A stretch of DNA of 9,243 nt, from NCBI GenBank assembly GCA_015661095.1, contig JACVQI010000075.1, positions 1 through 9,243 on the forward strand, read 5' to 3'. Positions 5,425-9,243 of this stretch are shown piece after piece (within the stretch, counting starts at the first letter, position 1; each line of letters begins with the position of its first letter). The notes beneath the pieces were generated by a model, which saw nothing but the letters and a program-made list of their open reading frames with translations, was not told where the DNA came from and ran no database searches. Source of the DNA: Gammaproteobacteria bacterium (lineage in GTDB: Bacteria > Pseudomonadota > Gammaproteobacteria > Eutrophobiales > Eutrophobiaceae). A program made the position numbers and the translations under genes.

Positions 5425-6591
5425 ATGGCGATTTCTGATCAGATTATTGACCGTTGTCAGAACCTGTATGAAGACCTGAATTTCACCAACGCCAGGGAGT
5501 GGAAAGCGGCCGTCCCCGGCCGCAAGGTCATCGGCTTCATGCCAATTTATGTCGCGAGGGAAATGATCCATGCCGCCGGCATGCTGCCGTTCGGGATCTT
5601 CGGTGGCGGAGATCAACTGGAAGTCATTCAGGGCGACGCTTATTACCAGAGTTATATCTGTCGTATTCCCCGCTCCACCATCGAACTGGAACTGACCAAA
5701 CGTCTGGATTTCATCGACGGCATGTTGTTCCCGAGTACCTGTGATGTCATCCGCAACCTCTCGGGTATGTTTCAGATGATCCGTCCGGGTATCTATACCC
5801 GTTATTTCGATGTGCCCCAGAATTACATGGATAACGTCGGCGGTGATTATTATGTCATGGAGTTGCAGGAACTACGGGAAGGGCTGGAAAAACTGGGCGG
5901 CATAAAGATCACGGATGACGATCTTCGTAACGCCATCGCCTTATACAATGACAACCGGCAACTGGTGAATAAACTTTACGACTTGCGAGCGGCACAGCCC
6001 TGGAAAATTCCTGCGACTGAAGCCTACTTGCTGGAACGGGCCGGCATGCTGTTACCGGTGGAAGAACATAGCCAGATGTTGATCGATTATATGGCTGCCA
6101 TCACCGCCGGGGATCGGCCCCGTCGCGATAATTGCCGGGTTGTATTGAGCGGCATGTTCTGTGAACAACCACCCTTGAACCTGATTAAATCCATCGAACT
6201 GGCGGGTTGTTATATCGTTAATGACGACTTCATGCTGGTCAACCGCTGGCTGACCAAGGCGGTTCCCGTCGACGGCGATCCGATCCGCAGCCTCGCCACG
6301 ACTTTCCTGCACCATTCCGTGAAGACTTCTGCGACTTTTGAACCCAACGAAGATGAAAAAGGCCAGTACCTGGTGGAAGCCGTCCGGCGTAGTAGTGCGG
6401 AAGGCGTCATCTTCGCGGCGCCGAGTTTCTGCGATCCGGCGTTACTGGAGCGGCCCATGCTGATGGATGCCTTGAACGGCGCCAACATTCCTTATATCGC
6501 TTTTAAATACGCTGAAAATACCGGGCAGATGCAACCCATCCGCGAACAGGCGGGGACATTCGCCGATTCCATCAAATTGTGGGGAGTATAG
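5425..6591 (+). CDS. bcrC: Benzoyl-CoA reductase, gamma subunit BcrC
   Basis: This 388-residue protein belongs to the 2-hydroxyglutaryl-CoA dehydratase D-component (HgdB/C) fold family and closely fits BcrC of the Thauera type in length and position. With BcrB it forms the part that binds benzoyl-CoA and transfers electrons to the ring. Cysteines C79 (SYICRIPRS), C106 (PSTCDVIRN) and C336 (APSFCDP) lie at the three places where this family holds an Fe-S cluster; C237, C246 and C262 are additional. The stretch FMPIYVAREMIHAAGMLPFG (38-57) is the typical family entry motif. The ATG at 5425 has GGAG 9 bases upstream and directly follows a TAG. The gene is the first full cistron of the bcr operon, and the bcrB ATG comes 3 bases after its stop. 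The order C-B-A-D, with a ferredoxin-reducing KorAB unit opposite, supports benzoyl-CoA rather than 2-hydroxyacyl-CoA as substrate. Confidence 0.93.
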   Translation: MAISDQIIDRCQNLYEDLNFTNAREWKAAVPGRKVIGFMPIYVAREMIHAAGMLPFGIFGGGDQLEVIQGDAYYQSYICRIPRSTIELELTKRLDFIDGMLFPSTCDVIRNLSGMFQMIRPGIYTRYFDVPQNYMDNVGGDYYVMELQELREGLEKLGGIKITDDDLRNAIALYNDNRQLVNKLYDLRAAQPWKIPATEAYLLERAGMLLPVEEHSQMLIDYMAAITAGDRPRRDNCRVVLSGMFCEQPPLNLIKSIELAGCYIVNDDFMLVNRWLTKAVPVDGDPIRSLATTFLHHSVKTSATFEPNEDEKGQYLVEAVRRSSAEGVIFAAPSFCDPALLERPMLMDALNGANIPYIAFKYAENTGQMQPIREQAGTFADSIKLWGV

Positions 6592-6594
6592 AGA

Positions 6595-7896
6595 ATGAAC
6601 GCCATTACAACCAGTAAACCGCTGGAACCCAGAGACGCCAAAAAAGATCAGTCCCAGATCAAGCAAAAGGAAATGATTGCCGGGAATTTTCAGGAACTCA
6701 CCGACGCCCACAAACAGGGCAAAAAGGTCTCCTATACCTTCGTGCCGGGTAACCTCAACGAACTGGTCATGTGTTTCGACATGGTCGGTAACTATCCCGA
6801 GATCAACGCCTTGCAAAACGGCATGCGCAAAAAAACCGGTGCCTACATCATGGAAGCCGAACGGCAGGGTCACTCGGAAGATGTCTGTACCTACGTAAAA
6901 TCGGATCTGGGTATGGTCAAGAAGGGTAATATCGGTCCAACCGGACAACCCCTGCCGGAACCCGATTTGCTGTTGCTGTCCTATACCGGCTGTTTCACCT
7001 TCATGAAATGGTTCGAATTATTACGGCATGAATACAAGTGCGAAACAGCAATGCTGCATGTGCCCTATCAGGCCGATGGCAAGATCACCGATAACATGCG
7101 CAACTACGTCGTCAACCAGTTAAAGCAGGACGTCATCCCCAAACTGGAAAAGATCAGCGGCGTCAAATTCGATATCGATCGCCTGCGCGAATATTTGCGC
7201 GAGTCCGCCAAGGCGGAGGAAAACCTGGTCTGGGTATTGCAATCCGCGAAACACAAACCATCACCCATCGATGCCTATTTCGGTGCTATTTATTATGTTG
7301 GCCCGATCTTTTCCGCCTTCCGCGGCACCCGGGATGCCACCGAATATTACCGTCTGCTGCGCAAGGAAATACAGGAACGCATCGATCAGGGCCTGGGGCC
7401 GGTGACGCCCGATGGCGTAATGAAGGAGGAAAAGTACCGGCTGGTAACGGAGGGACCGCCGAACTACACCCATATGTATGAATTCTGGAAGATGTTTTAT
7501 GAGGATGGCGCGGTCAACGTTGCCAGCACCTATACCAAGGTCGGCGGCACGTACGATTTCGGTTTCCGGCACGATCCCGAACACCCCCTTGAATCCCTGG
7601 CGAATTACTGCCTGAGCTGTTACACCAATCTCAGCTTGCCCGAACGCGTCAAGATGCTGGTGACCTACATTAACGAGTACCAGGCGGACGGCCTGCTGAT
7701 CAATTCAATCAAGAGTTGTAACAGCTTCTCGGCCGGGCAACTCCTGATGATGCGGGAAGTGGAAAAACAGACCGGCAAACCGGCGGCATTCGTGGAAACC
7801 GACCTGGTCGATCCGCGCTATTTCTCGGCGGCCAATGTCAAAAATCGTCTGGAGAGTTACTTCCAGATGATCGATCAAAAACGCCACGCCGCCTGA
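6595..7896 (+). CDS. bcrB: Benzoyl-CoA reductase, beta subunit BcrB
   Basis: This 433-residue paralogue of BcrC is in the same dehydratase D-component family and pairs with it around the substrate and Fe-S clusters. Likely cluster cysteines are C98 (SEDVCTYVKSDLG), C133 (SYTGCFTFMKWFE) and C375 (IKSCNSFSAGQ); C339 and C342 (YCLSCY) form a further close pair. The first 40 or so residues are polar and lysine-rich and may be flexible. FVPGNLNELVMCFDMVGNYP (49-68) is the family entry motif equivalent to FMPIYVAREMIHAAGMLPFG in BcrC. GGGGAG (6581-6586) precedes the ATG by 8 bases, inside the end of bcrC, so the two are tightly linked. Length and order match the Thauera-type enzyme. The C-terminal VETDLVDPRYFS (400-411) is also a family hallmark. 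No frameshift or missing core motif is seen. Confidence 0.93.
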   Translation: MNAITTSKPLEPRDAKKDQSQIKQKEMIAGNFQELTDAHKQGKKVSYTFVPGNLNELVMCFDMVGNYPEINALQNGMRKKTGAYIMEAERQGHSEDVCTYVKSDLGMVKKGNIGPTGQPLPEPDLLLLSYTGCFTFMKWFELLRHEYKCETAMLHVPYQADGKITDNMRNYVVNQLKQDVIPKLEKISGVKFDIDRLREYLRESAKAEENLVWVLQSAKHKPSPIDAYFGAIYYVGPIFSAFRGTRDATEYYRLLRKEIQERIDQGLGPVTPDGVMKEEKYRLVTEGPPNYTHMYEFWKMFYEDGAVNVASTYTKVGGTYDFGFRHDPEHPLESLANYCLSCYTNLSLPERVKMLVTYINEYQADGLLINSIKSCNSFSAGQLLMMREVEKQTGKPAAFVETDLVDPRYFSAANVKNRLESYFQMIDQKRHAA

Positions 7897-7916
7897 TTTC
7901 AAGGGAGAATTAATCT

Positions 7917-9206
7917 ATGCAATGTTTTATCGGCATCGACCTCGGTTCAACCACCACCAAGGCTATCCTCATGGATGAACATAAGAACGTGCTGGGCCGC
8001 GGCATCACGAATTCACGCTCCAATTACGATACCGCGGCTGCCGTCTCCAAACAGGAAGCGCATATCGATTCGCGCTTTACCCTGCTTAGAAGGGAACTGA
8101 GCCAACTAGCGGAGATGGAAGGCAGGATCGATACTTTCCTGAGCGATCTGGAACGCAACTTCAGGCGCGAGCAATTCCTGGAACAACTGCAGGACCTGGA
8201 ACAGACCTGTGAGCAATTCGTCAAAGGTCCGCGCTTTCAGGGATTGGAGTCCGGCGTCAAAGGGGCTATCGGGGAGATTTTCAAACGCATCCGCATACAG
8301 GCCAGGGTGCTGTTCGCCGCCGGCACCGCACGCAAATCGGACTTTTTCCGAGACCTGGCCGGATCCCTGTATCTGGCCATCGCCGAGGAAGTCTGCAAGG
8401 ATGCCGGGCTGCCCTTTGATGTCGTCGTCAGCGTCTACGACAAGGCCATCCTGGAAGTGGAAAACCGGCCGCCCCGTGGCCTCAATAACCTGTTACAGGA
8501 AAGCGGTGCCAGCGATATCACGCACGAGCATGTTCAAGGCACGGTTGGCCGGGTCATGGATGTAGAACTTGATGAGACCTATGTGATTGGTACCGGTTAC
8601 GGCCGGGTCCGTCTGCCCTTTTCCAAGGAACATATCCGTTCTGAAATCCTCTGCCACGGCCTGGGTGCGCACATCATGTACAACGGCACCCGTACCGTGT
8701 TGGATATCGGCGGTCAGGACACCAAGGCCATTCAGGTCGATCCGGACGGCATCGTGCAGAACTTTCAGATGAACGATCGCTGTGCAGCCGGTTGCGGCAG
8801 ATACCTGGGTTATATCGCCGATGAAATGAAGATCGGCCTGCATGAACTTGGCCCCATGGCCCTGCGGGCGAAAAAAACCGTCCGCATCAACTCCACCTGT
8901 ACGGTGTTCGCGGGCGCGGAATTACGCGACCGGCTGGCCCTCGGTGAAGACCGCTCGGACATTCTGGCCGGTCTGCATCGGTCCATTATCCTGCGAGCCA
9001 TGTCGATCATCGCCCGCTCCGGTGGTATTACCGATCAATTCACCTTTACCGGCGGCGTCGCCAAAAACGAAGCCGCCGTCAAGGCGTTACAGGCCCTGGT
9101 CGAGGAAAACTACGGCAAGGTCACCATAAATATTAATCCCGATTCCATTTATACCGGTGCTTTAGGAGCTTCCACCTTTGCTTACCGGGCGGTCATGGAG
9201 CACTGA
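7917..9206 (+). CDS. bcrA: Benzoyl-CoA reductase, ATPase (alpha) subunit BcrA
   Basis: This 429-residue protein belongs to the ASKHA/BadF-BcrA ATPase family (HgdC-like activators). With BcrD it would hydrolyse ATP to drive electrons from ferredoxin to BcrBC. The N-terminal GIDLGSTTTKAI (6-17) is the phosphate-1 loop, VLDIGGQDTK (261-270) the second, and FTGGVAKNEAA (377-387) with GALGAST (414-420) the adenosine region. C289 (DRCAAGCGRYLG) and C328 (NSTCTVFAGAE) are the expected ligands of the [4Fe-4S] cluster bridging the two ATPase subunits; C293 is close by. Between the first motif and residue 240 it carries a long insertion, rich in charged helix (about 45-130). Simple HgdC activators of about 260 residues lack this, and it matches the Thauera-type BcrA (about 440 residues). 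AAGGGAG (7901-7907) lies 9 bases before the ATG. The spacing after bcrB is 20 bases, and the bcrD ATG follows 2 bases after the stop. Confidence 0.94.
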   Translation: MQCFIGIDLGSTTTKAILMDEHKNVLGRGITNSRSNYDTAAAVSKQEAHIDSRFTLLRRELSQLAEMEGRIDTFLSDLERNFRREQFLEQLQDLEQTCEQFVKGPRFQGLESGVKGAIGEIFKRIRIQARVLFAAGTARKSDFFRDLAGSLYLAIAEEVCKDAGLPFDVVVSVYDKAILEVENRPPRGLNNLLQESGASDITHEHVQGTVGRVMDVELDETYVIGTGYGRVRLPFSKEHIRSEILCHGLGAHIMYNGTRTVLDIGGQDTKAIQVDPDGIVQNFQMNDRCAAGCGRYLGYIADEMKIGLHELGPMALRAKKTVRINSTCTVFAGAELRDRLALGEDRSDILAGLHRSIILRAMSIIARSGGITDQFTFTGGVAKNEAAVKALQALVEENYGKVTININPDSIYTGALGASTFAYRAVMEH

Positions 9207-9208
9207 TT

Positions 9209-9243
9209 ATGATCACAACAGCAGGCATTGATATCGGCGCCGG
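9209..9243 (+). CDS. bcrD: Benzoyl-CoA reductase, second ATPase subunit BcrD, 5' end only
   Basis: An ATG at 9209, with GGAG (9197-9200) 8 bases before it, opens MITTAGIDIGA, cut by the window edge. AGIDIGxG is the first phosphate-binding motif of the BadF/BcrA ATPase family, and its position directly after bcrA is where bcrD lies in the Thauera-type operon. Only 11 full codons are visible, so identity rests on this motif and gene order. A full gene of about 280 residues is expected beyond the edge. Confidence 0.8.
   Translation, partial: MITTAGIDIGA

Noticed and set aside
6442..6948. 168-codon minus-strand open frame across the bcrC/bcrB junction
   Set aside because: It is antisense to two well-supported genes and is explained by their codon bias.
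5425..9243. 2-hydroxyacyl-CoA dehydratase system instead of benzoyl-CoA reductase
   Set aside because: Two D-component paralogues are followed by a 429-residue ATPase and a second ATPase gene. Dehydratase activators are single short proteins of about 260 residues, and KorAB lies next door.

Overview
The window comes from a bacterium able to degrade aromatic compounds without oxygen, most likely a facultatively anaerobic, denitrifier-like proteobacterium (beta or gamma). It carries an ATP-dependent (class I) benzoyl-CoA reductase in the gene order and subunit sizes of the Thauera type (bcrC-bcrB-bcrA-bcrD). It also carries a two-subunit 2-oxoacid:ferredoxin oxidoreductase of the KorAB kind, which supplies low-potential electrons for ring reduction in such organisms. 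A FecR-domain / TPR-beta-barrel pair points to a Gram-negative host. No mobile element, tRNA, rRNA or CRISPR array was seen.

Layout. Positions 1-1680 (minus strand) hold an envelope module: a TPR plus outer-membrane beta-barrel protein, followed 11 bases later by a FecR-domain secreted protein cut by the window edge. Positions 1681-1972 are a non-coding leader/promoter region. Positions 1973-5075 (minus strand) hold korA-korB-ferritin-like diiron protein. These three genes overlap at both junctions by 4-base ATGA stop/start overlaps, so they form one translationally coupled operon. Positions 5076-5331 are an AT-rich divergent control region. It contains a perfect 26-bp palindrome over the -10 box of a good sigma70-type promoter facing bcr, a second 7-bp inverted repeat, a candidate kor promoter and an FNR-like box. 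Positions 5332-9243 (plus strand) hold a 30-codon small ORF, bcrC, bcrB, bcrA and the first codons of bcrD.

How it fits together. KorAB would oxidise 2-oxoglutarate (produced when benzoyl-CoA-derived acetyl-CoA enters the TCA cycle) and reduce ferredoxin. BcrA/BcrD would hydrolyse ATP to push electrons from that ferredoxin to BcrB/BcrC, where benzoyl-CoA is reduced to a cyclic dienoyl-CoA. The ferritin-like protein may protect these oxygen-sensitive Fe-S enzymes or handle iron or electrons; its role is not known from sequence. Ferredoxin, the downstream hydratase/dehydrogenase/hydrolase genes and the benzoate-CoA ligase are not in the window.

The best leads are the compact divergent regulatory region with its perfect palindrome, the small ORF that lies in frame with bcrC and is separated from it by a single TAG, and the ferritin-like gene coupled to korAB.
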